64,000 bases of DNA. It comes from Cyathus striatus (lineage: Eukaryota > Basidiomycota > Agaricomycetes > Agaricales > Nidulariaceae). Both the position numbers and the translations under genes were made by a program. The stretch covers positions 6,448,001 to 6,512,000 of the forward strand of contig JAOVFP010000004.1 in the NCBI GenBank assembly GCA_025738555.1, read 5' to 3'. Of the stretch, positions 47,610 through 60,121 are shown piece by piece. Within the stretch, counting starts at the first letter, position 1; every line of letters begins with the position of its first letter. The notes below the pieces were generated by a model. That model saw only the letters and a list, made by a program, of their open reading frames with translations, was not told the DNA's origin and made no database searches.

Positions 47610-50600
47610 CTATCGACGTCTAGAAGCTTTGGTTCGTCTACGCTGACTACTGAGCTGCATAATTGCTTGTTGATCAGCGGCTTTCTTAGCCATGAATAAA
47701 GACTGTAAATATCGAAAGAAATAGAAATCATAGTGATGTATATAAGGATTCAAGAAGAAATGAAGGTGAAGGTTCTGAAGCACGTTAGGAGATAGCCAGT
47801 CCTCTGTCAATTTCTCCCCAAACTTTGGAAGTAAATGACAGGTTCGTACAATGTCTGTAATCGAGATTATAACTGCATGCTGAACATGAGTATTCGTTGA
47901 CAGTGAGAGCTGGAATAGATCAAGGTCTGTTACAGGATCTGGTTTAAATGTCTTGAACCAATTAATGTACGCCAGTGGATGTGGATAATTGCCGTGTTCT
48001 TCAGGTATCTTGAAGATAAGGCGAACCTGTGCAACACGAAGCCCTGTGGGGTTGTCGAGCACATCAAAATGCAGTACGCCAGTAATCAGTAAGTTGTTGA
48101 ACGTACCATCAAGAGGGCCTTTATCCTTATCTTTTTCCTTTACACGAACTAATACAGTACTAAAACGCCCATGCCTTGCTTCTGTCAGTCCCTTATTAGT
48201 GAGTTTTGCAGCTTGAGGAAGGATTGCATGTATGGTATCTGTTTGTTCATGATGCGAGACCTCCGGAATGGGGGTAAAGAAAGGGTGAACTGTTTATAGA
48301 CCGGAAAGTGAGTTTCATTTCCAAATGAAACAGGTACATCCCGATTGACAGTCCTCTGAAAGAATTCTTCAAGATAATGCAAAAAATCGGCAGCACCATA
48401 ATTTGTGATGATGTCGGGTACTGAGACTGATGGGAATGGGGGACTCTTTGCAATTGAGTAGAGTTCATTCTTTTTTGTCTCGCCTTCGCCTCTCACATCT
48501 GTATCATTTTCAGGCTCTTCAGGCTCCGTGGCGAGTTCATCGACATCCTGAACCATATCCATTACATAACCTGGAGCTGCCCACTGTAGATATACTCCAA
48601 AGTGGTATATTGATTCCTGGCGCTGCAACCATTTAGTCATTTGCGAGGTATAGTTCTTCTTGTTTGATGCATTGTACCCAGATTTAGCGAGATCAATGTG
48701 TAGGCGTTCTGTCCCTTCCGTGCTGAATCCATCAGCTGTCCCTCGTGAGCGAATAGAATCACAGTAATGCTTGATGTTATGCAGTTTGCTGATGTTAAAG
48801 TGTTCTCGTATTTCTAGGTCGACAAATACTTCTTTATTTTGATGAATAGTTTCCCATGCGGTATCCAATGCAGCAAGTGATTTTGTTGAATGACTTTCAA
48901 AGTGCGCATAATAGATGAAATCAAGCACACCCTTCACAGTAAGCTGTACACGACGATCTGTTGCACCTGCAACAACACCAAGGAAAACCTTCTCCATGTT
49001 CTTATGCTCAGTCCCAGTCCATTGCGAAGTGAGTGATATGCCTTTCTTGAAATGTCGAAGTGTCGGGTGCACTGTCATAGCTTTAAACCTATCATCAACT
49101 TCTCTGACATTCTGTGCCTGTGAGCTTCCCATGGCACTCATAGTCCAGTTGACGATATGGTCTTTGAAAACACCTTTGTGAAGTTGATGGAGGATATCAG
49201 GTGTAATGCAAGAAAAGATATCGCAGTTTGGTAAGTCCCGCCAGAACGGATCTATTGGACGAAGGTGCTGATTGGCAAATTCATCATTTTGAACACCTGC
49301 TTCTTTTTCTTGTAGTAGCTCTAATGTCGTTGCAGGGTCCCTCCACTGAGCATATACCCATGCATCTCCTCGGTTCTCTGGCTTTATAAGACAGCGTGGA
49401 CATGAATTCTCCTGACAACATGCAATAAGACATTGTTCGGGGTAATCGGCGATATAGGCAGCAAGAATAGCAAATATTGTTCGGACAAGGCCATCTGCGC
49501 ACACCATGTCAACACCATCTAGCCCAGCATCTATAAGCGGCTGGAGAAGCTCGCGCATACATTCATGAAAGAGTTGATGGCTTTGAGATGAACGATTCTT
49601 CTTCTTAAAGCAATGCAATTTTGTAACTGGTATGTACCCTATAAGCAGCATAGCATGTTTGTTGGGCTGACGACGTATTGACTTGTCTATATTTCCAATT
49701 GAGAGATACACAGGCCATGCTACCTTATCGCCGCTGAATCGAGAGAGGTTTGTTTTATCTGATGATAGGATAACTGGCGTAAGCGTGGCCCCATTTGGTA
49801 GGGTCTTCTATATGTCAATGGTATAAGTGTGAGTCGTAGCACAGACCCTGTTCACTCTCACCTGCATTTCCCACCACCAGTCCGCAGTCCACATCTCTCC
49901 ATAGATACGGTTCTTGCGTTCTTTATCTTGGAAGACTTTACATGGTGCATATACTAGATTATCCTTGAATGCTGGATTTCCTATAATCTCTCTGATGCAC
50001 TCAACTGGGTCTCGCTTCCACAGCATTACAGTCTCTTCCATTGGCTGTCCTTCATGGTCAAGCTCGTCACCAACAATTTTAAAAGCTTTATAAGTCCACT
50101 CAGGTCCCTGTGGCAAGCTATCAATAGCCGCTAATAGTGAGCGGACATTATGAAATGATGGACGTGCTCCATCACATATCTTTCATGAATCATAAGTACG
50201 TATGTTTATGCTCCCTATAATAGTAAGAACTTACTGCTTCAAGCTTCAGGAATTCCGCCATTTTTGTCTGGCTAACCCCAGATGTCATCAACCAACGTGC
50301 CAGCTCCCAATCTGCTTCATCAGCAAATGGATACCATGGATCCTGTCCAGCTGTTTGTGCTGTGGCATGTAACCGTTCAAATGTTGTAGAAGACTGCTTC
50401 TTTGAAGCTCCAGCATTTGATTCCGCTGGGAAGTCTTCTATATACCATTTGTCATCCTCTGCTGCCTCTACTCTCATCCCCTCCTGCTCCACTGTAATTT
50501 CTCCTTCCTCTCTGTCCTTGTTCTCCTCATCCTCGTCCTCCACCTCGTCAACTCTAGCTTGCTTTGAGGTACGGTCATTCACTGGTGGGTCGCATGCAAC

Positions 50601-50822
50601 ATATGGAAGATCATCGTTCCAATCTAACATGTCACAGTTCAGATTGTTTCCTGAAGAAGACTCGTTATTCATGTTTATGTGTGGAGCTTGCAATGGACGT
50701 GTTATCGTTGAATCAAGAAGGCGAGCATTGCATTTCTTTGATTGAGATAGATGCGATGAAAGTCCTTTTGCAGTAGCATATTTCTTGTGACAGTAATCAC
50801 ATTTATTTATGTGTTCAAGCAT
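47610..50822 (-). CDS. Plavaka-family transposase
   Basis: ATG at 50822 opens MLEHINKCDYCHKKYATAKG, a C2H2-type zinc finger (CDYCHKKYATAKGLSSHLSQ). Exon 1 ends at 50235; exon 2 is 50179-49862 (ICDGARPSFHNVRSLL, WTYKAFKIVGDEL, MWTADWWWEMQ); exon 3 runs from 49807. Family blocks include TLTPVILSSDKTNLS, SQSHQLFHECMRELL, CPRCLIKPENRGD, DIFSCITPDILHQLHKGVFK and DGFSTEGTERLHIDLAK. The C-terminal part has VLLDN-like MLDNPTGLRVAQVRLIFKIP and stops at 47610. The frame shifts at the G5 run 48270-48274: the true continuation IPEVSHHEQTDTIHAILP is one register off, then a short intron near 48100-48070 leads to the last exon. It would mobilise its own DNA element. Either one indel inactivates it or the homopolymer is miscalled. 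Confidence 0.85.
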
Positions 50823-51037
50823 TGAGATAGGAAATTGAATTAAAACGAGTGCCGTCCAATCGAGAGCAATTCAGTAAAATGAATGAATTTCATGTGACTA
50901 AAATTTTGGCTGATCGAGTGACCAACCAGTGATGAACATTCGCTTCCGCTCAAAAATTTCATTCTTCCTTCCTACCACCATCTCTTGCACTCCGTCAGCT
51001 CACTCTGTTAGCCATCTTCCTCTTTTCAGCTCACAGC
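50823..51037. promoter_or_regulatory. shared divergent promoter region
   Basis: Only 215 bp separate the ATG of the Plavaka transposase (minus) from the ATG of the DUF6532-like gene (plus). No TATA element stands out. A bidirectional promoter is inferred from the arrangement. Confidence 0.45.
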
Positions 51038-52923
51038 ATGCCTAGAGTAATAGAATCTGAAGTTCCTACGGATGATGAGGTGACTACCCCTGGCAACAAA
51101 CGAAAACGTCCAGTTGCGGCCCAGCCCCCCAACAAGCGAGGCAATTCCAAAGGATCTGGTGTGTTATCCTATATTTTATTTGTGCTGGTGCTGGCTAATG
51201 AAAACTTTCAAATGAAATAGGAACGAAGAACAAGAAAACAACAGAACAAGAACAGCTTGTTCAACTTAGTCAGTTCAGCACGGAGGTGATCTCGAAATTC
51301 ATGAAGACGAATAGGAGCACTCAGCCATCTGAAGCAGATTGGGAGCAAGGTAAAAATAGTACGTTACATTCTAGCCATATCCTATCCTTTCTGAAATGCA
51401 ATGTCAAATAGATCATGAATCTTCGCCAGAAAGTGAAGACAATGAAGAGACCATTGAACATACCTTTTCTAATTCGGTATGTCTTGAAACTATGATGAAG
51501 CTTTAACTATTTATTGATGCTCTCATTTATAAGATCCGTTCAATGCCGTCAGCTCAAGTCAATCATGGCCCTGCCATTAACTTACGCACTGTGTCAACAT
51601 CCAGCACTGTTAGACCTATTGTGACTTCATCTGGATTAGTATCTTCGCGCTATGGTTCTTCACCATCACCCGCTGCTCATTCTTCACTATCACCTGCTGT
51701 TCATTCTTCACGTTCACCTGCTGCTCATACTTCACATTCACCCGCTGCTCATTCTTCATGTTCACGTTTTGGTTCTTCGCCACCACCCTCTTCTGATCAC
51801 CCTAATCCTATTATAGCTCCTGAAGGACCACCATTTAGACCCTCCTACCAGCCTGGACTAAAACCGGCCATTAGCGACTACATTCAAGATGCTCAGCCAG
51901 TTATTCAGATGGTCATCGATGAGTATGAAGTCCGGATCTGCACTGTTGAGTCATTTCCTTCAGAAAAGGCGAGCCTAACATGGATGCGCGATATTTGGGC
52001 ACGAGCTATTGATTCACAAGGAGAGGACTGGTTGTTAACTGAGCGTATCCGTCGCCTTGTAAGTCCATGTTCCTGTAAATTATTGCCTACATAATTCAAG
52101 TCTAACACCTTTGTAGATTCGTTCTCGTGGTAGCCGCATTCGCGGTCATGTTATCAAGACTGTGCGGCTCCTAATTCAGCCCCACTATGGGTTCAGTAGT
52201 GTCACCAACTCGTCAGCCTTGATCAAGAACAGGAAGCTTTGTGAAAGGCTACTTGCAAATTCCGCATTCCACTACCAGGTACATCCATTGCAACATTTAT
52301 ATCTCTACTAATCTAACTTACGGACTATTAGAACCCCAAAGCTCTTAAAGGCTATTGTCAAAACTTGATTATTGGCAATATCCTGTCGGCAACATGGTTT
52401 ACGAACTGCAATGCTGATGGCATTGTGTACAATAACTATTTTAGTCCGGTTCCCATTGTGTGTTTAGCCCTCATTTTCACTGCGGTGCGTCTCTTCTCTC
52501 TCCAATATCTTTTATATTTACTCATGTATACAATGTTAGATCTCATTCGGCATTGAAGAGTGGTCAATGGGATCTCACAAGCAGGCATCCTTCACAGAGA
52601 AAGTTGCTGAGGCGCGATACAAAGCACATCTCCAGGACCTTGAGGCATGGGGCAGTCTTAACCAGGTTGTCACGGAGAAGATCCGGCAGAGGTTCTGTGA
52701 TTGTGCACGGTATGTCATCATGCTGCTCTTAATTAAGCGCGAGTTAATATAAACCATTGTACTTCTTAGTCGGAGCGCAGGGATGGATGATAATGAGGAT
52801 GTTACACCACAACTCGTCGGGGATCTTTTGGAGAATGCTAGAAGGGAATTGGATGGGAGAACAGGGGATACTGATGAGGATGAGGATGAACCTGAGCCTG
52901 TGGTTGAGGGAGGGGAGGAATAG
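51038..52923 (+). CDS. DUF6532-like protein
   Basis: Eight exons join in frame. ATG 51038 opens MPRVIESEVPTDDEVTTPGN with basic KRKR and NKRG patches. Exon 1 ends at 51158 and the next begins GTKNKKTTEQEQLVQL; an acidic exon (HESSPESEDNEETIEH) follows. A Ser/Pro repeat of about 10 residues (SPAAHSSLSP, SPAAHTSHSP) precedes the domain. The domain reads IRGHVIKTVRLLIQPHYGF, NPKALKGYCQNLIIGNILS, YFSPVPIVCLALIFTAISFG, IEEWSMGSHKQASF, matching the basidiomycete DUF6532 family as I remember it. The acidic tail ends at stop 52921-52923. Function unknown; the family is hugely expanded in agaricomycetes. The gene looks intact. Its position head-to-head with Plavaka suggests it may travel with that element. 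Confidence 0.8.
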
Positions 52924-53282
52924 CATGTCCAGATTAGCTATAGTGTATCAATCATGAATCAATTGGCTTTCTGAAATTAATGGTGTGACGAGAAACCAAT
53001 TCACTAGTAGCTACAATGTGCTATTGTACATCATTCTATCCAAATCTTCTATGTATGCTCTGTAGATCAAATATACCGGCTAACTGAATTGCTCTACAAA
53101 GCAACCACTCTATACTATATCGGTATATGTAGCACGCACTGACAACTATATCGGTATATGTAGCATGCGCTGGCAACTATGTGGTGCTATGTTGATCTAT
53201 CTCGCTACAGATGTGGCTATGTAGAGCTACATAAAGGGGACTTTCCGATATGATCAATCGCTGCTATACAGACTACATATCT
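52924..53282. other. non-coding with ~37-bp duplication
   Basis: Between about 53115 and 53190 the unit ACTATATCGGTATATGTAGC is repeated. No gene. Confidence 0.5.
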
Positions 53283-53716
53283 CTATATCGCCTTGCCTTT
53301 GATTCCTGATGCAGAAAAAGACCAGAATCGGTGTGGATTATATACATGTAGGGTCTGCAGTCCCACCCCGTCGTTTCCCAAACCCCGGACTGTGAAATGA
53401 CGATTATTTTCCCTTTTATTGCGATGCATATCGGACCTATTAACATATATTAGTCGAAAGAACAGAAAAAAAAACGAAAAAAACATACATGACGACCCAT
53501 TTTGCTACATTGGACGAGATGTATGCTGATTTGCTTTCAACGACTGATTTAACACATTTCGCGGCATACTGCCTTGAAGCGTCTTTAATGCGGCCTGCCA
53601 CAGCTCTAGTAATGAAAAACATCTAAAAAAGAATAAAGAAATGAAAGAAAATGTAGTAAAACACTTACTATTGATGTTCTGGTAGACGAAAGTGGTGGTA
53701 AAGGGTTAAGAATCAT
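53283..53716 (-). CDS. small three-exon hypothetical protein
   Basis: Exon 1 from ATG 53716 reads MILNPLPPLSSTRTSI. A GTAAGT...TTTTTAG intron joins in frame to MFFITRAVAGRIKDASRQYA and CVKSVVESKSAYISSNVAKW. A second intron (GTATGTTTT...AATAG) joins to SDMHRNKRENNRHFTVRGLG and a final segment with PHRFWSFSASGIKGKAI, stop 53283. About 125 residues. Both splices keep frame, which supports a real gene. No family is recognised; the middle part looks like an amphipathic helix. Confidence 0.45.
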
Positions 53717-53849
53717 CGCGTGAACATGTTGTTAATATAGTCAACACAAAATAACTAAAAAACATACTGTTGCGATCGTCGAAACGGTAACTGTAGTACG
53801 AATGACTCACAGCCAGAACAATGCCCTCCAACTAGCAGTCGGGCGTCGG

Positions 53850-54170
53850 GGGAATGATTGCGAGAAGCAAAAATGCGTTTGGTTATAAATCACGTTCGTA
53901 TTGATGTAAAAAATTGTAGACCACAACAATATGTACCGTTTCAAAAGTTGAAAACATTATTGGAATATAAGTGATTAGCAGCAGTAGCTGTTCCTCCTGT
54001 TGAGTTGCAAAAACGATTGCGGGAAGCGAAAACGCGTTCGCGTTGAAATAGGCAATGGAAAAAGGTACCATTACAAATGTCGAGAACGTCTGTGGAATCT
54101 GTATGATTTGCAGCTGTAGCTGCATCAACCAGTCAAGTTTTTATGCAGCGGAGAAGAATCATGGGAAGCT
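53850..54170. repeat. diverged ~150-bp direct duplication
   Basis: GAATGATTGCGAGAAGCAAA near 53851 and AACGATTGCGGGAAGCGAAA near 54010 begin two diverged copies, each ending in a GCAG-TGTAGCTG motif. No coding function is inferred. Confidence 0.5.
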
Positions 54171-54439
54171 AAAGCTGTTGGATACGCTACAAAACCCAAT
54201 TTTATAACAATTTTGTATACTCTAAAAGGATACAGTACATAGTATATACTACCCAATAACGTGAAACGTAATAAACGAACTATACACGTACTGTTGAAAT
54301 CACATAAATGGGTTATAATTGCTGCCAGGTGCTTCCCAACGGGTCTGCTGGGTAGTGACTTATGAGTGGGCGAAAAGACATTTACTCCAAAACGTTGAAG
54401 TCATCTAATCACATGACAATGGTGGGAATGTTGGAATAC

Positions 54440-56090
54440 TTACTTTAAATGGATGTGTGAAATGGTGTGCTAATTCCACAATGTTTAGTAGCGTTTTAAG
54501 CAGTAATTTGAAGTCGTGTAAATACCACTACCTAATAATGTTGCAATTAAGGACTCGACATGACAGGGACGAGTGTGGGAATGTTGCTGGACATCGTTAA
54601 GACGTATTGCACCTTAGTTAGCGCTTTAGAGTGGTATGCTCATGATCTCAAACTCCAAAAATAGTTCATAGAAATGGATTAGATGTAGTGTAAATAAAAC
54701 GAGATAGCGAAATAATACAAGATGGGGAAGAGTGATGAGCCACCCCATATCGGGTGTGTTTTGATGGGATGATATGTTTCCTTAAAATAGATGCACACGA
54801 TGTTGTGATGATTTCACGACGTTAAGCTGCATTGGCAATGAATTGATCTCATGAAACTATCACGACCTAATATAATTCTGAACGAATGTCATGGATATTA
54901 AATGAGATGGCATAAAGTGATGGGAACTACCCAAATAGGGTATGTTTTGATGGGTTGCTATGTTTTCTTAAAATAGATACATGCAATGTTGTATCCATTC
55001 CACATCATTTAGACTCATCTCGTAAAGATATTGAATGCCGTGATATTATCACTACCTGATAACATTCCAATTGAGATGTTTACTAGCACTGTCGAAGCGT
55101 GGGAATCATTCTGGACACAGGGAAGATATATTGTACATTTGCTAGCACTTTAGAATGATACATATACGATTAGATATACCAAGGATTGATTTTAGAATTA
55201 AATCGGATGTCGTAGAAATATAACGGGATGGCATAGAGTGATGGGATCGATCCAAATCAGGTATGTTTTGATGGGTTGTTATGATTTCTTAAAATAGATA
55301 CACACAATGTTGTGTCCATTCCACAACATTTAGATGTGTCTTATACAGATGTTGAATGCCGTGATATTATCACTACCTGATAATATTCCGATTGAGATGT
55401 TAGCTAGCACTGTCAAAGCGTGGGAATTTCTCTGAACACAGCGTAGATATATTGTACATTAGCTAGCGCCTTAGAATGGTACGTACATGATTAAATATAT
55501 CAAGGATTGGTTTTTAGAATTAAATCAGATGTTGCAAAAATATAACAGGATGCTTAGAGTGATAGGATCTACCCAAATCGGGTATGTTTTGATGGGTTGA
55601 TATGTTTCTTAAAATATATGCACCCAATGTTGTGATGATCTCACGACGTTATGCCGCTTCGACAATGAATTGATCTTGTGTAACTATTATGACCTAGTAT
55701 AATTGCAAACGAATGTCGTGGATATTATACGAGATAGCATAGAGTGATGGGAACTACCCAAATAGGGTATGTTTTGATGGGCTGATATGTTTCTTAAAAT
55801 AGATACACGCAATGTTGTGGAATAAACACAACATTTAGACGTGTCTCATACAGATGTTGAATGCCGTGATATTATCACAACCTGATAATATACTAATTGA
55901 GATGTTTATTAGCACTGGCGAAGCGTGGGAATTTTTCTGGACACAGGGAAAATATATTGTACATTTGCTAGCGCCTCAAGATGGTACGTTGTAACTATCA
56001 CAACCTAATATAATTGCGAACGAATGTTGTGGATATTAAACAAGATGTTGTAGAGAGATGGGATCTACCTAAATTGGGTTTGTTTTGATG
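54440..56090. repeat. higher-order satellite array (long/short units)
   Basis: GGGTATGTTTTGATGGGTTG-type boundaries occur at 54756, 54939, 55259, 55578, 55768 and 56078. Units of about 320 bp (L) and about 185 bp (S) alternate as L-S-L, L-S-L, so a larger unit of about 820 bp occurs twice. L units share ATATTATCACTACCTGATAA and AAGCGTGGGAAT; S units share CTCACGACGTTA- and GAACGAATGTCATGGATAT-like text. Confidence 0.8.
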
Positions 56091-56091
56091 G

Positions 56092-58294
56092 GTTGTTATA
56101 AATAGTGATCATATGCAATCATTGGTTAGTTTGAAGTGTATATTACTACTGTAGGCCTATTATAAATGGTGATTTGTCACATCATTCCTGCGCTCCACAT
56201 ACTTCGCGCACTACATTTGTCACACATCCACACGCGTCACATTTGTCACATCATTCCCGCGCTTCACATATTGCCCGCGCATCACACGCGTCACACTTGT
56301 CGCATCATTCCCGCGCTTCACATATTTCCCGCGCATTACGTTTGTCACGCATCCACGCGCGTCACGTTTGTCACATCATTCCCGTGCTTCACATATTTCC
56401 CGCGCATCACACTCGTCACATTTGTCACGCTTTAACGCGTTTGTCACGCTTTGGAAGCATGTCACAGGTCACATTTGTCACATTTTGCACAAGCATCACA
56501 TATGTCATGTTTTTGAGAGGCATGATGTGTTTTTCATGTGTGTTGTGTTTGTCAAGCACTTTGCAACTTTTTTACAAATGTCACACTTTCCAATCATATG
56601 AGATTTATCTGTCTCTACTACTATTGAAATTGTCGTGGAAGTGGAGTAAGTATCTAATGGTACAGAGTGAATTACAAATACAGATGAAACAATATGTACT
56701 TGTAGAATTGGAAGACTTAACATGGAAAATGACAATTGGAAAGTTGTGGAATTGTGGTAGTAATAAGAAACTAGAATGAAAGATGTAGAGTGTTTATGTA
56801 GCTAGAGTCTTACCACTATTGACAGGGCATGGGATGTTTGAAAATGAGATGGTATGAGAAGTTTTTAATCAGGTCTAGAGATGTAATGAAATGACATAGT
56901 AGAAACTATAATGGTTTGTCTGGATATGAGAGATGATGAGGTTATAAAAGATCTACATATGTATGACAAATGTGAAAGAATGGTGAATATGTAATTTCAC
57001 ATTACATGAAATTCACATGTATCAGTCATTAGATGGTTATAATTCTTGTATCAACTATTGGTTACTCTTATATTGTCAAAACACATTATAGAGTTATGTA
57101 CATGCTTACTCTATATAATTACATGACACTTCTACACTGTTGTATGTGTTTCAATTCTCTGATATATGTGATTTTGCTCTTTTAGTATCAGTATGCATTC
57201 ATACATATGAAAACCACCTCCTGTACTTCTCTACACTTTCTTGTGCTGTGGCCATTACTTAATTGCTTTTCTATTCTTTAGTTTAGTATTCACTGAAGGC
57301 CTCTTTGCCTTTTTTTCTCTTTTGCCTAAAACAACTTACTGTTACTTCTCCATAGTCATGTGCAGTATTGTTATTGACAGGATCTGTGAAAAGTATAGAA
57401 ACATTTTCATTATAGACTTGCTGGAATCCCATCAACATGTTACAATCATGACACCCATGCAAGCATGATGTGCTTGAAATGTATGACACTCCTTATAAAT
57501 GTGACACATGTGACATATGTGACATGCTTCCAAAGCATGACAAACATGTTAAAGCGTGACAAACGCGTTAAAGCGTGACAAATGTGACGAGTGTGATGCG
57601 CGGGAAATATGTGAAGCGCGGGAATGATGTGACAAACGTGACGCACGCGGATGCGTGACAAATGTAATGTGCAGGAAATATGTGGAGCGCGGGAATGATG
57701 CGACAAGTGTGACGCGTGTGATGCGCGGGCAATATGTGAAGCGCGGGAATGATGTGACAAATGTGACGCGTGTGGATGTGTGACAAATGTAGTGCGCAGG
57801 AAGTATGTGGAGCGCAGGAATGATGTGACAAATCACCATTTATAATAGGCCTACAGTAGTAATATACACTTCAAACTAACCAATGATTGCATATGATCAC
57901 TATTTATAATAGTACTACAATAGTAATATACACTTTATATTAACCAATGATTGCATATGATCACTATTTATAATAGGCCTATAATAGTAATATACACTTC
58001 AAATTAACCAATGATTGCATATGATCACCATTTATAATAGGTTTATAGTAGTAATATACACTTCAAGTTAACTAATGATTGCATATGATCACCATTTATA
58101 ATAGGCCTACAATAGCAATATACACTTCAAATTAACCAATGATTGCATATGATCACCATTTATAATAGGCCTACAATAGTAATATACACTACAAATTAAC
58201 CAATGATTGCATATGATCACCATTTATAATAGGCCTACAATAGTAATATACACTTCAAACTAACCAATGATTGCATATGATCACCATTTATAAT
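56092..58294. mobile_element. foldback-like element with TGTCACA arms
   Basis: Two arms of about 400 bp (about 56160-56490 and 57500-57840) are inverted copies with over 90% identity by eye, built of TTGTCACATCATTCCCGCGC and TTCACATATTTCCCGCGCAT modules. Outside each arm is a 64-bp unit (CATATGCAATCATTGGTTA...): one copy on the left, seven on the right. Outermost text is TTATAAATAGTGATCATATG on the left and TTATAAATGGTGATCATATG on the right (complement). A 3-bp TTG on each side is a candidate target duplication. The 0.9 kb interior lacks a transposase. Frames in the arms are repeat artefacts. Confidence 0.75.
57832..58294. repeat. 64-bp satellite, seven copies plus a partial
   Basis: Units begin ATCACCATTTATAATAGG at 57832, 57896, 57960, 58024, 58088, 58152 and 58216, exactly 64 bp apart, with a 15-bp partial from 58280. 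Copies differ at only a few positions. Confidence 0.95.
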
Positions 58295-58396
58295 TGTAAT
58301 AGGCATATAGTAGTTACATTAGAAACAGGCAATCATGAGATAGATGATTGCCGCAATCATAAAACACTACACTTTTATGATCATTCTGGCTAACAC

Positions 58397-60121
58397 TCAT
58401 GGTAATAAATGATGTGTTCCCACAAAAGTTACAAGTAGCTCACACGTAGTATTAGACTCAGTGTTAACTGATGTATGCTCGTTGACGAGCATAGTTAGGG
58501 TGTCGGAGGGAGCATATTCCTCGTCGACGTGAGCCGACATACAGTCCTCCTCTATTGGTGGCTCATGGGAAACATGCATCGACGTAGAATCTACAGTATG
58601 TGGTAACATTAATTAGTGCTAGGGTAATAAATGTGCGAGTCATGCTTACCTGATGTCATCCCCTGATCAATGGGATGCACTTGTGGCTCAGTGATAACTG
58701 GCGACTGCTCATCAACCAGTATAAAACCTCTGACGTCTAAGATACCAGAGAATATTAATTTATGCTATGAAAGTGAATATAAACACTAACTGGAATTATT
58801 ATCATCGTCAGTGGGATTTTCACTCACTGCCATCCCCTGATCGACGTTTATTTGTAGCTCAATGATAGCCGGTGGCTGCTCATCAACCGGTATGAAACCT
58901 CGGACGTCTAAGATACCAGAGAATATTAATTTATGCTATGAAAGTGAATATAAACACTAACTGGAATTATTATCATCGTCAGTGGGATTTTTACTCACTG
59001 CCATCCCCTAATTGACGTTCATATGTAGCTCAGTGATAACCGGCGGCTGCTTGTCAACCGGTATAAGGCCTGCGACGTCTAATATACCAGGGAACATTAA
59101 CTCATGTCATAAAAGTGAATATAGACACTTACTGGAATTATTATCGTAGTCAGTGGGATTTTTGCCCACTGAAGGAGTCCATACATTGTCACACATACAG
59201 TTCTCCTCTACTGGAGACTCTTGGGTAACAGGCATCAATGTAGAATCTACAGTACGCGGTAACATTAATTGGTGCTAGGGTAATACATGTACGAGTCATG
59301 CTTACCTGATGTCATCCCCTGATCAACGGGATGCATTTGTGGCTTAGCGATAACTGGTGACTGCTCGTCAACAGACATAAGGCCTCCGATGTCTAAGATG
59401 CAGGAGAATATTAATTTATGTTATGAAATATACATAAACATTTACCGGGATTATTATTATCATCAGTGGGAATCTCGCCCACTGAAGGAGCCTGTAGATT
59501 GTGGCACATATGGTTCTCTACTAGGGTCTCATGGGGCACAGGCGTCGACATATAACCTACAGTATGCGGAACCAGTAACTGCTCGTTGACAGTCATAAGT
59601 CCTCGCACGTCTAAAATATTAGAGATGTTAATTTAAGAAATGAAACTGAATACGAACACATACTGGAATCATTCTCATCATTACTAGGCTTTTCACTTGA
59701 TGAATGAGTCAGTGGATTATCTGAAACTATTCCGGATATCATCTAATCCCCCAGTTACAACATAATGCCGATTTAACAGACTAAATACTTACCGCCACCA
59801 CAGGAGAAATCTCATCTGAATTTGCAACTTTTTTCTTTTTCGTTGATTCAGGAGGGATGTGTTCGTAGTAAAGGGGCATGAACCCAGCCTGGAAGACCTT
59901 CGAATGGGCGCTCTCCCGCCAATATTCGATGTGGAGCTCCTGGTCTTTGGTTTGGAAGAAGAGGATAATGGAGAAGACATTGAACTATAGATAGAGGAAA
60001 GCACGATAAGAAATGTCGTGAAAAAATGTCGTTCACAAATAACTTCATTTGTTGTTTTATTTACATAGACGAAGTTGAACAAACACAGCATAGCCTTATT
60101 TCGGACATCACTTATATTCAA
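58397..60121 (-). CDS. repeat protein encoded by duplicated exons
   Basis: On the minus strand an N-terminal exon reads TKDQELHIEYWRESAHSK and AGFMPLYYEHIPPESTKKKK. It is followed by short exons of two alternating kinds: DVRGFIPVDEQPPAIIELQ...DQGM, and PHETLVENHMC...PSVGEIPTDDN. Two modules and their introns are exact 171-bp repeats (marker TCTAAGATACCAG at 58736 and 58907, TCTAATATACCAG at 59078): a 117-bp exon of phase 1 at both ends plus a 54-bp intron. The stop is at 58397. One module has an in-frame TAG at 59008-59010 where the others read CAG. Function unknown. The gene may be decaying or that exon may be skipped. The 5' exon boundary is uncertain. Confidence 0.5.

Noticed and set aside
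56174..56779. 201-codon His-rich frame
   Set aside because: Translation of the TGTCACA arm of the foldback-like element; the opposite arm gives the same text on the minus strand.
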